Below are positions 1-10,730 of a stretch of 64,000 bases of DNA, piece by piece. The stretch spans positions 22,099,210 to 22,163,209 of the forward strand of contig OX031073.1 of the NCBI GenBank assembly GCA_943736015.1. Reading direction: 5' to 3'. Positions within the stretch are counted from its first letter, which is position 1. Each line of letters opens with the position of its first letter. A model generated the notes under the pieces. It searched no databases, had not been told where the DNA came from, and saw nothing but the letters and a program-made list of their open reading frames with translations. A program made the position numbers and the translations under genes. The stretch comes from Tridacna crocea (Eukaryota; Mollusca; Bivalvia; Cardiida; Cardiidae).

Positions 1-1085
1 ACAAATACACGCACAGTTGGTAACAAAAGGACCTCGTCAGTAATTGTCATTGCAAACAATCTTGCATTATACAAACTTTACGTCAATATGTCTGTCTGTA
101 TGTAGATCGTAACGGCGATATCATAAAATAGCCGAATGACTCTCTTTCTACCGACTACACAACGTGCACGTGACACGACTGGGGTACTCTTGCAATTATC
201 ATTACGATACGCAGAAGGGTTGTATCAGAAAATATAAAGCAACAGAGATACTGGCTTATTGCGTGATTGCATAGTTTTGAATCGAGGTCAGCCCATAGCC
301 AGGCGTAAATTTTTCAGGCGAAACGGTTTAAGTGTGTACGACAAACACTTGCACTTACAACCCTCTCGCTTTGCATTATTGGTGTGTTACGTCATACATG
401 TACCACTAATGCAAACTTTACTGCAAACATTGTGTGGATAAAAGACTGATGTGATTTCTTTACGGATAGTAGGTTAAATTCCCCTGTGACTTTCATCATG
501 TACGGGGGTCTTATCTTGTTTGATTATTAAGGAGATTTCTTTCGTCATTGCGGATCAGGGTTCATTATGCAATCGTCAGCATGATTGAAAAAACATGGCG
601 GCGGCACCGTCTGCAATCGAACACGATACCGTTTAATTTAATTTTGGAATGAATCTAGCGGTAATTTAGCAAAACAGCGGCTGAATAATTCTAAAAGAAA
701 CGGTCCTAAAGATAAAATAAGCTCTTTTACGTAATTGTAACGTTATTTGATGACCAGATTTGCTGACAGAAACTAACTGGGAATAGTTCAGGCGTTACGT
801 GCAAAAGAATCTAAATTGTTCAATGTCCTATAAATAATGTAAAAACGTAAATAGGCATGTGTTAGTTTTAGTATTTGGAACATTGCTATTTCATTTTTGT
901 CAGAATAAATTTGTGAAAAACTATAATTAATAAGCCATAGTTCTGTAATCTGGTAATGGTTGGCGGATGGGCTGCGGGTAGTGTGTGGCGGGGCGGGGGG
1001 GGGGAAATCAGCGTTATAAACGTAACCCCGGATATAACGCTGTTGACGACCGTGGCTCCCACTGACAGCGTTATAACGGAGCTCC
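1..1085. other. No recognisable feature
   Basis: AT-rich DNA without convincing coding potential or a repeat seen elsewhere in the window. A short G run occurs near 990-1002. Confidence 0.5.
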
Positions 1086-1086
1086 A

Positions 1087-1306
1087 CTGTAACAATATTT
1101 TAGGCTTGTCCAAATCAAAAGCATAATTTGAAGATGACAAAATAAAAGTGACTGAAAATTTTAAATTTGTTTAGTGAAGGGTAGAAAACATTGTGGGGAA
1201 AGGAGAAAATGCTGGTTACCAGCATTTTCTCCTTTTCCCACAATGTTTTCTAAAGGGTTCTTTCTCAGGGTCATCAAAAGTAGGGATTATGTGGTAATGG
1301 TGTAAT
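1087..1306 (-). mobile_element. PAL-A MITE, R-core-L
   Basis: Full palindromic core (1189-1255); R arm degraded at the left end, L arm ends TATGTGGTAATGG. Confidence 0.75.
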
Positions 1307-1500
1307 CTCTTAGCGAAATTCTAGACCAGTCCAAATTTAAGCATTTCATACAATATTTAACAAATAATGGGACTCTCCTTTGAAAGGATAGAAAACATTG
1401 TGGGAAAAGGAGAAAATGCTGTTTACCAGCATTTTTGCCTTTTCCCACAATATTTCAAAAAGCTTTCTAACGGTTGTTAAAATTCAGGAGGCAAAGGATC
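1306..1500 (-). mobile_element. PAL-A MITE, degraded
   Basis: Abuts the previous copy. Core 1389-1455 with substitutions; both outer ends eroded. Confidence 0.65.
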
Positions 1501-1655
1501 AATTCTTTGCTGGATGGTAATATTTTCAGAGGCCTGTCATCATGTGACGTCAAATAATTTGGCAATTGTCATTTTATATAGTTGTTTAAAAAAGAAAATT
1601 AAAACAAAACAAAATCAGGAAAGAAGTAATTATTTGTTATTCACTGCAAAAAATC

Positions 1656-2183
1656 GTAGTCTCCATATAGAATAGTTCAGTGAGAGAATATCTTGGTTCC
1701 ACTAACAATACATACTACAGTAACATCTTTCCCAAGGAACAGTATTTTTGGCTTATGGTGTTATCCGTAATACAAGCAATATTTTGCACACAACTAATTA
1801 AAGAAGACTCCAGCGGTTGAATTTTTTGGCTTTGATATCATAGAAAAAATTGTGACAAAAGGTGTAAATGCCAGTTCACCTTTGCCTTTTCCCTCGGTGT
1901 TTTCTGAATGCCCTTATCCTAAATCTCAGAAATGTTCGCAAAAAGATTAATCCGAGTTAGATTCATAACTGATTCTCGAAAAAAATAACTATTTTGGTGC
2001 AAAGTATAGAAATAAAACATAGTGATGGTTGAAAATAAAAGCCACTGAAACAATGAGAGATTGTCTTTTTTAAGGCTTGACTAAACAAGTGGTCAAAGAT
2101 CAGAACACATGGGTTTAGCTATAGCAGAAGTGGTGGAATATAAGTTTAGTTTTCAATAACTGAACTATTCTATCTGGGACCGC
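1656..2183. mobile_element. Possible TIR element
   Basis: TAGAATAGTTCAGT near 1667 is inverted near 2160, giving imperfect terminal repeats around about 500 bp. A degraded PAL-B-like core (1840-1915) sits inside. No target duplication identified. Confidence 0.3.
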
Positions 2184-2388
2184 CATAACACTCCTGGTGA
2201 AATATTATTAACGGAGGCCAAGTTCTGGATTCCACATAGTGTGTGAGGAGAAATGATCATGTTGAATTATTTACCTTCTTCGTACAGTATATCTAGCTTA
2301 CGATTATACATTGAAACTGAAAACAAACAAAATTCAATAAATGAATAAAGAACTAACAGCCTTTGGTCGTCATCTGGGATAAAGAAGT

Positions 2389-2452
2389 GGACAGTGTGGA
2401 TAAGAGATCAGACTGCACATTCAGTGCAGTCTGATCTCGATCAAAACTGTCC
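2389..2452. repeat. GATCAGACTGCA hairpin, copy 1 of 10
   Basis: Inverted repeat whose arms read GATCAGACTGCAC and GTGCAGTCTGATC, with outer arms GGACAGT and ACTGTCC. The same hairpin recurs nine more times in the window. Confidence 0.8.
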
Positions 2453-2540
2453 ACATTGTGGGAGAGGTAGAAAAAACCTGGGTAGAAAAAACCTGAGGTA
2501 GAAAAAACCTGGTTACCAGCATTTTCTTCTTTTCCCAAAA
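2452..2540 (-). mobile_element. PAL-A fragment with expanded arm
   Basis: Partial core in which the motif GGTAGAAAAAACCT is repeated three times next to the palindrome tip. Confidence 0.55.
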
Positions 2541-2542
2541 TA

Positions 2543-2782
2543 TTGACTCTTTACCAAACAATCCTGATTTTTAACAACCCTAAGGGAGAAGCCTTTTAAA
2601 AACATTGTGGGAAAAGGAGAAAATGCTTGTAACCAGCATTTTCTCCTGCTACCACAATGTTTTCTATCCTATCAAAGACAAATGATCATAATTATGAGCT
2701 ACATTTACATTTATTTTGTTGTCTGCAATAATTGCTTTCAACTTGGACTGGTCTAAAATTACCTTGAGTGATAAAGAGTTGA
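2543..2782 (+). mobile_element. PAL-A MITE
   Basis: L arm CTCTTTACCAAACAATCC on the left, core 2602-2666, R arm on the right ending GATAAAGAGTTGA; flanking TTAA mutated to TTGA on both sides. Confidence 0.8.
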
Positions 2783-3130
2783 CAAAATTTTAGATGTGCC
2801 CAAATTGAAAGCACTAGTAAATGACAAATTAAACGTAACTCTAAAATTGAAATTTGTTTCCAGCAGGGTAGAAAACATTGTTGGAAAAGAAGAAAATGCT
2901 GGTTACAAAATATTTTCAAAAAAGCTTCTATCTCGGGGTCGTTAAAAGTCTGAATTGTGTGGTAAAGAGTAAATCCAACAATCCAATTTTTAAAACATTG
3001 TGTGAGAAAGACAAACATTCTGCTAACAAGCATTTTGCCCCTTAACCTTTTGTAGATGATGCTGATAACATGCATATTCTCATTCCCCAGCAATGTTTTC
3101 CATCCAATCAGAGATCTTTGACTAATTTGC
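2779..3130 (-). mobile_element. PAL-A copies, truncated and degraded
   Basis: R-first copy 2779-2975 lacks most of the second core arm (TGCTGGTTAC runs straight into ATATTTTC). It is followed by a strongly diverged copy to about 3130 that keeps only ends of the core. Confidence 0.6.
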
Positions 3131-3200
3131 ACCAATCTTTAAATTATCTTATTTCAGTTAAGGACTAACAAACTACTATTATTTCCAGTTTAAATGATTT

Positions 3201-3424
3201 TTAACCCTTTACCACACAATCTTGATTTGTAACAGCCTCGAGAAAGAACCCTTTTGAAAACCTAGTGGGAATAGGAGAAAGTGCTGATAGCAGCACTTTC
3301 TCCTTTTCCCGCAATGTTTTCCACCCAATCAAAGACAAATCTTCATTCGAGCCACATCTGATTTATCGTCTGCAAATGCTTTCAAGTTGGTCTTGTCTAA
3401 AATTAAGTGTGGTAAAGAGTTTAA
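3201..3424 (+). mobile_element. PAL-A MITE with co-varying core
   Basis: TTAA at both ends. Inner stem reads GAAAGTGCTG and CAGCACTTTC instead of the usual GAAAATGCTGG and CCAGCATTTTC: matched changes on both arms. Confidence 0.88.
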
Positions 3425-3528
3425 CTAATTCTGTCCAATAATCAAAATTTGTTAGTGTTGTCTTGTCACTCTCGTTCCTGAAAGTTATTTCCCTTGACTA
3501 AAGCATGCACAGTTCACCAATAGATAAC

Positions 3529-3757
3529 TTAACCCATTACCACACAATCCCTACTTTTGACGCCCCTGAGAAAGAAGCCTTTAGAAAACATTGTGGGAAA
3601 AGGAGAAAATGCTGGTAAACAGCATTTTCTCCTTTTCCCACAATGTTTTCCACCCTTCACAAAACAAATTTAAAATTTTCAGTCACTTTTATTTTGTCGT
3701 CTGCAAATGCTTTCAATTTGGACCAGTCTAAAATATTGTCGTTTGGTAATGGGTTAA
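3529..3757 (+). mobile_element. PAL-A MITE, young copy
   Basis: 229 bp with TTAA ends, CCCATTACC left and GGTAATGGG right. The core tip reads GGTAAACAGC, a mismatch shared only with the copy at 4059-4287, to which it is nearly identical. Confidence 0.93.
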
Positions 3758-3785
3758 TAAACCTAACAGACATTTAACTATTTAT

Positions 3786-3995
3786 CAATCAACAAATTTT
3801 TAGCCTGGTCCAAATTGAAAGCATTTTCCAATGACAATTTAAACATTAATCAAAACAAAAAAATTGTCTTTCAAAGGTAAAAAAAATTGTGGGAAGAGAA
3901 GAAAATGATGGTTACCAGCATTTTCTTCTCTTCCTACGATGTTTTCAAAAGCTATCTTCCTCAGGGTTGTTTTAAAGTCTGGATTGTAAGGTAAA
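3786..3995 (-). mobile_element. PAL-A MITE, degraded
   Basis: R-first copy; stem partly GGGAAGAGAAG and CTTCTCTTCC, so both arms changed together; ends eroded. Confidence 0.7.
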
Positions 3996-4058
3996 AGTAA
4001 AATAAAGCTTCTTTTTTCAATGACTAACTCATTTGGTGCTATGAAATCCTTACAAGCA

Positions 4059-4287
4059 TTAACCCATTACCACACAATCCCTACTTTTGACGCCCCTGAG
4101 AAAGAAGCCTTTAGAAAACATTGTGGGAAAAGGAGAAAATGCTGGTAAACAGCATTTTCTCCTTTTCCCACAATGTTTTCCACCCTTCACAAAACAAATT
4201 TAAAATTTTCAGTCACTTTTATTTTGTCGTCTGCAAATGCTTTCAATTTGGACCAGTCTAAAATATTGTCGTTTGGTAATGAGTTAA
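4059..4287 (+). mobile_element. PAL-A MITE, young copy
   Basis: Differs from 3529-3757 at one base that I can see (GAGTTAA for GGGTTAA). Flanks differ, so this is a second insertion or conversion rather than a larger duplication. Confidence 0.93.
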
Positions 4288-4348
4288 TTATATAAGTCTT
4301 GAGATAATCTAAATAATTGGAAATTCATGGTTCCTTTTGTCTGCTCCC

Positions 4349-4576
4349 TTAACCCTTTACCACACGATCCCGACTTTGAACGACCCTGAAAAAGAAGCCT
4401 TCTGAAAACATTGTGAGAAAAGGAGAAAACGCTGTAACCAGCATTTTCTCCTTTTCCCACAATGTTTTCTACCCTATCATAGAGAGAACTCATCATTTTA
4501 ACAACAGCGGAATTGTCGTCTGCAAATGCTTTCAATTTGAACCAGTCTAAAATTTTGTCTTGTGGTAAAGAGTTAA
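4349..4576 (+). mobile_element. PAL-A MITE
   Basis: TTAA ends; CCCTTTACCACACGATCCC left, TTGTGGTAAAGAG right; intact core. Confidence 0.9.
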
Positions 4577-4799
4577 GCAACATAGACAGTTTTGATCAAA
4601 GATCAAATAGCATATTTTGTCGAGTGGGATCTTGATCTAAACTTGCCCCAAAACTGTCGCAAAGCGGACAAATACCCTCTTACCAACACCTTGTTACTAA
4701 AGCAGGACAATCAGAGAATGGATGGACGGACCGACACATGTATGAAGTTTCAGAGTCCTAGGTCAAATGGCTTTTGAGTTTGACTACAGAAACATTTTC

Positions 4800-5650
4800 A
4801 CACAAAGTTCCCCTGTGACCTTTACCTTTGACCAATGTGACTCCAAAAATGACAGGGCACATGCTTGGGTCATTAGCAATGCCTCTATAAAAATTCAGGA
4901 CCCTGGGTCAATCAGCTATTGAGATAAGAATACCGAAACGTTTTTCAAACAAAGGTCATCTGTGACCTTGACCTATGACCCATTTGACCAAAATTATATG
5001 GCATCTCTTTGGGTCATAAGCAATACTTATATACAGATTCAGGGTCCTAGGTAAAATGATTTTTCAGTTATAGCACAGAAACGTTTTTCAAACAAAGTTA
5101 ATCTGTGACCTTGACCTATGACCCATTTGACCAAAATTACATGACACCTCCTTGGGTCATAAGCAACACTAGCATACAGATTCAGGATCCTAGGTAAAAT
5201 GATTTTTCAGTTATAGCACAGAAATGTTTTTCAAACAAAGTTAATCTGTGACCTTGACCTATGACCCAATTGACCAAAATTACATGACACCTCCTTGGGT
5301 CATTAGCATCACTTGTATACAGAACTAATTTTCAAACAAAGTTCATCTGTGACCTTGACCTATGACCCACTTCACTAAAATTACATGGCACCGCGTTGGG
5401 TCAGTAACAACACTTGCATACAGAAACAATTTTCAAACAAAGTTCATCCTTGACCTATGACCCACTTCACCAAAATTACATGGCACCTCCTTGGGTCATA
5501 AGCAACACTTGTACATAGAAACAATTTTCAAACAAAGTTCATCTGTGACCTTGACCTATGACCCACTTCACCAAAATTACATGGCACTTCCTTGGGTCAT
5601 AAGCAACACTTGTATACAGAAACAATTTTCAAACAAAGTTTGTGCCTCAA
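4800..5650. repeat. Tandem array rich in TGACCT half-sites
   Basis: About seven units of roughly 95-150 bp. Most units contain TGTGACCTTGACCTATGACC followed by a conserved TTGACCAAAATTACATGGCA-like stretch and TTGGGTCAT. A preamble starts near 4625 and the tail near 5700 has a GACAGACAGACAG run. Probably the tandem core of a Helentron-like or similar non-autonomous element; clear termini were not found. Confidence 0.75.
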
Positions 5651-6024
5651 ACATGTGACTCATACACAACAGGGCACTTCTCATACAAACATGGATGGAT
5701 TGGTGTACAGATGGCACAATTGACAGACAGACAGATATGATAAAACCAGTAAAACCCCTCTACTTCATAGGTGGGGGGGTTATAACAATACCTTTAAATA
5801 GCGCTCCCAGGATAGATATTAGTTCTAGCGCGGCCCAACCCCTTAACTAAATTCTTGATTACTACTATTGACACATAAACCATAATGTCTACCTTAAAAG
5901 TTCAACAATCATGTAATAACTAGTCTGAAAATAAAAACCAGTTCAAATCTTGAAAAACTAAGGGCATTATGACATGCAGAATAATCATATAGTCCAATCC
6001 ATGATCTAACTTTAACTCTTCACA

Positions 6025-6087
6025 AAACATCAACACATTAGACTTGTCCAAACTAAAAGCATTTCCAGACAACAAATCAAAAGTGAC
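6025..6087 (-). mobile_element. PAL-A R-arm fragment
   Basis: Contains GACTTGTCCAAACTAAAAGC and CAGACAACAAATC of the R arm, cut off by the next copy. Confidence 0.55.
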
Positions 6088-6300
6088 CTAACTCTTTACC
6101 ACACAATCCCTTCTTTTAACGACCATGAAGAAGACGGCTTTTGAAAACATTGAGGAAAAAGGAGAAAATGCTGGTAACCAGCATTTTCTCCTTTTCCCAC
6201 AATGTTTTCTACCTTTTATAAAGACAGAAATTATCATATTTGCAACATTTAATTTGTCATCTGCAAGTGCTTTCAATTTCATTGATTAGTAAAGGGTTAA
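6088..6300 (+). mobile_element. PAL-A MITE
   Basis: Left flank CTAA (altered TTAA), L arm CTCTTTACCACACAATCCC, core with GAGGAAAAAGG, right end AAAGGGTTAA. Confidence 0.85.
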
Positions 6301-6319
6301 TCAGTTGGATATGTCTATG

Positions 6320-6473
6320 ATGGAGAAGAAAACAGTAGAAAAATGCTGGTATTCAGCATTTTCTCCTTTTCACCCAATGTTTTCTTACAATCAAATGAGT
6401 AATATTTAATTTTGTCATCTGTAAATGCTTTCAGTTTGAACCAGTCTAACAGTGCTCTGTGATAAAAAGTTAA
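6320..6473 (+). mobile_element. PAL-A MITE, left-truncated
   Basis: Most of the L arm and the outer part of the first stem are missing; R arm complete to AAAAAGTTAA. Confidence 0.65.
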
Positions 6474-6513
6474 AAGATGTTTAGTATAAAATGTCCTTGA
6501 GTGCTTTCAACCT

Positions 6514-6912
6514 TTAAAGTAGTAGACCCCTAATACTTCTAGTGCTGCACTGCATAAACTTTTCTTGATAGTTGATTAATATGGTTTCATACAGGTATAA
6601 TACTTTTGCACATTTTTTAACGGACGAGAAATTTCTTTATGCCTATCTTGAAATTATTTGTAGATACTTTTGTTAGTTTCCAGAAAAGAAGGGTAATTAC
6701 TTGTCCAGAAAAGGAAGGTAATTACTATCTCTCTTTGTAATAAAAATATAGTGGTTTTAGATTTATAAATGATAATTCTAGAAAAGACAAAAAGGGAAAG
6801 GTGGCTTGGTTTAAGCAGTACAATAACACTCTTTTTTAATCATAGCAAATTTTGTACAATAATAATATCATTGTGGAAATAGCTGTTTTCTATTAGGGGT
6901 CTACTACCTTAA
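6514..6912. mobile_element. TTAA-flanked TIR element (GTAGTAGACCCC family), copy 1
   Basis: TTAA on both sides. Ends AGTAGTAGACCCCTAATA and inverted GGTAGTAGACCCCTAATA. Non-coding interior. Second copy at 52445-52814. Confidence 0.85.
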
Positions 6913-7004
6913 AAGCCCTCACTGAGATATTGCATAGAATATTACAATGCAGTAATCTAATTGCAAGATTACTAGAAAATTACTAGAAACATAACTAAGA
7001 CATT

Positions 7005-7194
7005 CAGAGCTCCAGATAAGGGAGTGATGGCATTCTAAATCCATAATTTCTCTTCCAAACCCTATGTTGTGGGAACTCATTAGAATCGTCTCAATAAGAC
7101 GATTCTAATGAGTACCCAAAACATAGGGTTTAATGCAGAATAATTAAAATTTTCAATTATGAAATCAAAATCACACCCTCTATCTGGAGCTCTG
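7005..7194. mobile_element. AGAGCTCC hairpin MITE, copy 1
   Basis: Termini CAGAGCTCCAGATA inverted at the right; central hairpin ATTAGAATCGTCTC / GACGATTCTAAT. Three other copies: 8982, 42133 and 56268. Confidence 0.85.
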
Positions 7195-7199
7195 ATCTT

Positions 7200-7829
7200 T
7201 TTTTTATCTAAGATGAAACAGCAAAAAGTATTTCCTGTTATAAAAGATGAAACAGTGAACAACTCTAATCAATAATATTTCACTTTTAACAATCAAACAA
7301 CAACTTTAAAACCATGTCCAGCCATGCCTATGATATTGTTTCCACAACTAATGGTTGCCAAGAAAAAAACAGTAAAAAAGTTCTAATAAAATAATCAAAT
7401 AAGCAAAATCTGTATAGTAAAAATCTAATTTTCTAAGCTGAGGAGAAAACAAACTGAAATGCAAATATACAACTCTTAGTACTAGTTTGTCAGCTACAGC
7501 CTCAAACTGATATCTCTCACGAAAGGGGCTGATTCTTTTACAGAACAAGAACCAGTCAAGTGGGACAGTAAAGATAAACACATGGACAGACAGTCAGACA
7601 GACAGACAGACAGACATAAATAAATGAATAAATCAGTGATCCATCTGCCCCTCAGCAAGGGATAAAAATAATAACAATAGAAGTACCACAAATAACAACA
7701 GAAGCACAGGTGCTTGTGTTTGGGTGCTTTTAATGGATCTACAATGGAAATTCTTAGTAACAAAAAATGGGGTGGGGCATAACTGAGTCGAAATGACTTT
7801 GATGGTAACCTGCCCAAATGGTATGACAC
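7200..7829. other. No gene; degraded interspersed repeat
   Basis: Short similarities between 7490-7690 and 8180-8480 (AAAGGGGC, CATCTGCC, ACAGACAGACAG run at 7594-7616) suggest an old repeat seen twice; boundaries unclear. Confidence 0.35.
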
Positions 7830-8027
7830 TTAACTCATTACCAACAGACAAAATTTTAGGTTTGTCCAAACTGAAAGCATTTGCAGACAACAAAATAAAA
7901 GTGACTGAAAAGTTGAATTTTGTTTTGTGAAAGGTAGTTACCAGCATTTTCTCCTTGTCCCACAATGTTTTCTATAGGTTTCTTTCTCAGGGTCATCAAA
8001 AGTGGGGATTGTGTGGTAAAGGGTCAA
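7830..8027 (-). mobile_element. PAL-A MITE lacking one core arm
   Basis: R and L arms complete with TTAA/TCAA ends, but the first core arm is gone: GAAAGGTAG joins directly to TTACCAGCATTTTC. The palindrome is abolished. Confidence 0.85.
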
Positions 8028-8356
8028 TCATTTGTCCAAGTTGGAAAGGAATATCTTCAGTAATAACAAAGTTTTTGCACCACAGCACAGCAATGCACAT
8101 GCAGACGACAACTGGGCTGTAACAATAACTCAACTTTTCCTCTGCAACAGTTGAGCTTAAAATTAAAGGAGCATATAAAGCTCTCTGTACCATTTTGTCA
8201 GCTATGCTGATATCTCCCATAAAAGGGGCATTAATGTATTTTTGTGCAGTTTCAAAATCAGTTAAGGAGACAGTGTAGTATACTGGTCTATCCCATACAT
8301 GTAAATGTAGCTGGATACAGGTATTTGGTGATATATCATGCCACCATATCGACATG

Positions 8357-8396
8357 TGGTTCAGTAGCTCAGTTGGCTTGGTTCCAACCCCGGTAT
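8357..8396 (+). repeat. tRNA-like remnant
   Basis: TAGCTCAGTTGG (A-box-like) lies close to GGTTCCAACCCCG (B-box-like), too close for a tRNA; probably a deleted SINE head. Confidence 0.3.
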
Positions 8397-8736
8397 TTTT
8401 TCACCACCTGTTACAATAGGATGGACAGACAATTGGAGAGACAAACACACAAAAACAATACCCATCTGCCTTTCAGTTGCAGACAATAACAACAAATACC
8501 AATAATGACTTAAAACACCAGACACTGTGTGAACACAGTATCTCTTGACATGCTGCATAAGAAGTGAGCTTAAAGCACAAACAGCAAAAGGGAGGTAAGT
8601 GCACTTATAATAAACTGCCTAGGGATATATTGCATACACAAATACTGTGCAATGAAAACAATAGCATGAATACTACTATATAAAACTGCTGCTTTCCCAC
8701 AAACAACAGACCAAAAATCTACAATAAAGCCACTGG

Positions 8737-8967
8737 TTAACTCTTCACCAAACATCAAAATTTCAGACCAGTCCAAACTCAAAGCATTTGCATACAGCAA
8801 ACTCCATAATAGCTGAGAGGATGAAATCGTCTTCAAATGGGTCCAAAGCATAGTGGCTAAAAGGAGAGAATGCTGTTTACCAGCATTTTTTCCTTTTCCC
8901 ACAATGCTTTTGAAGGCCTTCATCTTCAGAGTCATAAAAAACACAGTATTGTTTGGTAAACAGTTAA
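8737..8967 (-). mobile_element. PAL-A MITE, degraded
   Basis: TTAA on both sides; R arm recognisable, core imperfect (GGCTAAAAGGAGAGAATGC), L end GTTTGGTAAACAG. Confidence 0.75.
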
Positions 8968-8981
8968 AGGCAAGGTTGCAT

Positions 8982-9171
8982 CAGCTCCAGATAAGAGTGA
9001 GTGATGGTATTCTAAAGTCATTATTTCTCTTCCAAACCCTATGTTGTGGGTACTCATTAGAATCGTCTCGATGAGACGATTCTAATGAGTACCCACACCA
9101 TAGGGTTTAGTGGAGAAATATGAATGTTTTCCAATTTTGAAATCAAAATCACTCCCTCTATCCAGAGCTCG
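8982..9171. mobile_element. AGAGCTCC hairpin MITE, copy 2
   Basis: Central hairpin ATTAGAATCGTCTC-GAT-GAGACGATTCTAAT; outer ends CAGCTCCAGATA and TATCCAGAGCTC. Confidence 0.85.
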
Positions 9172-9226
9172 GGAACATGATAACTGTCAATCTACAGAAG
9201 CAAGAACTAGCTGTAGAACAGTCTAC

Positions 9227-9271
9227 CTGTGTCTAGCAGGTTATTGGTTTGGCCAGGCTCCTCTATATCAG
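9227..9271 (-). CDS. Candidate 45-nt cassette exon of the SLC4 gene
   Basis: On the minus strand ACAATTTACAG precedes and G|GTAGAC follows a 45-nt stretch that is open in the phase left by exon 5 and would add ADIEEPGQTNNLLDT with one base left over, preserving phase. It lies in one of the few repeat-free spots of this region. Related transporters have alternatively spliced cassettes at this point of the protein. No sequence homology supports it, so it is only a splice-signal and phase prediction. Confidence 0.35.
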
Positions 9272-9332
9272 CTGTAAATTGTACAAGTTATGTAATAATA
9301 ATATGTTAAATAATAGCCAATGGACGGTTATC

Positions 9333-9516
9333 AAACCTTTACCACACAGCAAAATTCCAGACTCAAAATCCAAAATCTAGAAACAGATTTGCAGCCAACT
9401 AATAAAATGTGGCTCAAATCTCTGGTAATCATCATTTTGTTCTTTTGGCACAATCTTTTCAAAAGACTTTTTTCTTGGGGTCCTTGAAACTCGGGATTGT
9501 GTTGAATGGGGTTCAA
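9333..9516 (-). mobile_element. PAL-A MITE, highly degraded
   Basis: Ends CCTTTACCACACAGC and GGGATTGTGTTGAATGGGG remain; core largely lost. Confidence 0.55.
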
Positions 9517-9518
9517 TC

Positions 9519-9735
9519 TTAACTCCATACCAAACTACAAAATTTTTGGGCTAGTCCAAATTGAAAGCATTGGCAGACCACAAAATAAATTGAAACTTGA
9601 TTTTGGAAAGGTAGAAAACATTTTGGAAAAAGGAGAAAATGCTAGTTACCAGCATTTTCTCCTTTTCCTACAATTTTTTAAAAAGCTTTCTTTCACAGGG
9701 CCGTTAAAAGTTGGGATTGTGTGGTAAAGTCTTAA
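9519..9735 (-). mobile_element. PAL-A MITE
   Basis: TTAA ends; core 9608-9676 with one-arm change ATTTTGGAAAAAGG. Confidence 0.85.
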
Positions 9736-9736
9736 C

Positions 9737-9905
9737 TAAATAATCAGATCTTTTTTACTATACTTGAGAAAGAAAGCCATAAAAGAAAACACATTGGGTC
9801 AAGAGAAAATGGTGGTCATTCTCTTCTTTTTCCTCAATGTTTTTAATTCTTTTTTTTTTTTCTTTTGGTTGTTAAAATTTGGTATTGTTTGGTAACCAAA
9901 TGATA
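9737..9905 (+). mobile_element. PAL-A MITE, highly degraded
   Basis: CTTGAGAAAGAAAGCC, a shrunken core and GGTTGTTAAAATTTGG; appears to have L-type sequence at both ends. Confidence 0.45.
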
Positions 9906-9953
9906 AAAACAGCCTACAGGTACTTGGGGATACTACACTAGCCCAATAATCCT

Positions 9954-10182
9954 TTAACCCATTACCACTCAATCCCTACTTTTGACGCCCCTGACAAAGA
10001 AGCCTTTTGAAAACACTGTGGGAAAAGGAGAAAATGCTGGTAACCAGCATTTTCTCCTTTTCCCACAGTGTTTTCTACCCTTTCTAGAACAAATTTCAAT
10101 TTTTCAGTCACCTTTATTTTGTCGTCTGCAAATGCTTTGAATTTGAACCAGTCTAAAATTTTGTCGTTTGGTAATGGGTTAA
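9954..10182 (+). mobile_element. PAL-A MITE with co-varying core
   Basis: TTAA ends, CCCATTACC and GGTAATGGG. Both stem arms carry the same change: GAAAACACTGTGGG and CCCACAGTGTTTTC. Confidence 0.92.
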
Positions 10183-10403
10183 CCCTTTACCACACATTGA
10201 CGACTTTTAACGATACTGAGAAAGAAGCCATGGGAAAACCTTGTGGGAAAAGAAGAAAATGCTGGTATCCAGCATTTTCTCCTTTTCCCACAAGGTTATT
10301 CTACCCTTTCAAAGAAAAATTGTTTTATTTAGGCCACAATAAAATTGTCGTCAATTATTACAATAAAGATGGGACTAATTTTTTTTGTGTGGTAAAGGGT
10401 TAA
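10179..10403 (+). mobile_element. PAL-A MITE sharing TTAA with both neighbours
   Basis: Matched stem change ACCTTGTGGG / CCCACAAGGT. Adjacent copies use the same TTAA on each side. Confidence 0.9.
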
Positions 10404-10575
10404 TCTTTACGACACATTCCCAACTTTTAACGACCCTGAGAAAGAGAGCCTTTGAAAACATTTTGGAAAAAGGAGAAAATACTGGTAGCCAGCATTTTCT
10501 CCTTTTCCCACAATGTTTTCTTAAGGCTTGTTTCCTAGGGTCGTTAAAAGTCCGGATTGTGTGGTGAAAGGTTAA
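10400..10575. mobile_element. PAL-A isomer, L-core-L
   Basis: 176 bp, TTAA ends. Left arm reads ACACATTCCCAACTTTTAAC and GACCCTGAG. Right arm is its inverse, GGGTCGTTAAAAGTCCGG then ATTGTGTGG. No R arm: the entire element is one inverted repeat. Confidence 0.9.
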
Positions 10576-10590
10576 GGAACATTTGACTAG

Positions 10591-10641
10591 TCGTCTGCAA
10601 ATGCTTTCAACACCGATAGTTCTAAAAGTTTGTCACCAGCT
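10591..10641 (+). mobile_element. PAL-A R-arm fragment
   Basis: GTCGTCTGCAAATGCTTTCA then a TCTAAAAGTTTGTC end. Confidence 0.6.
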
Positions 10642-10730
10642 ACAGTATTTTCAAATTATAAAAAGGAGAAATTATTGATAACTAAAAGGAAAAAAATTAA
10701 GAGAAGAAAAGTATATATTCTGAGCAAGTA

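Noticed and set aside
7996-8355. Open frame of 119 codons on the minus strand as a host exon
   Set aside because: Begins within a PAL end; the remainder shows no similarity or splice phase consistent with SLC4.
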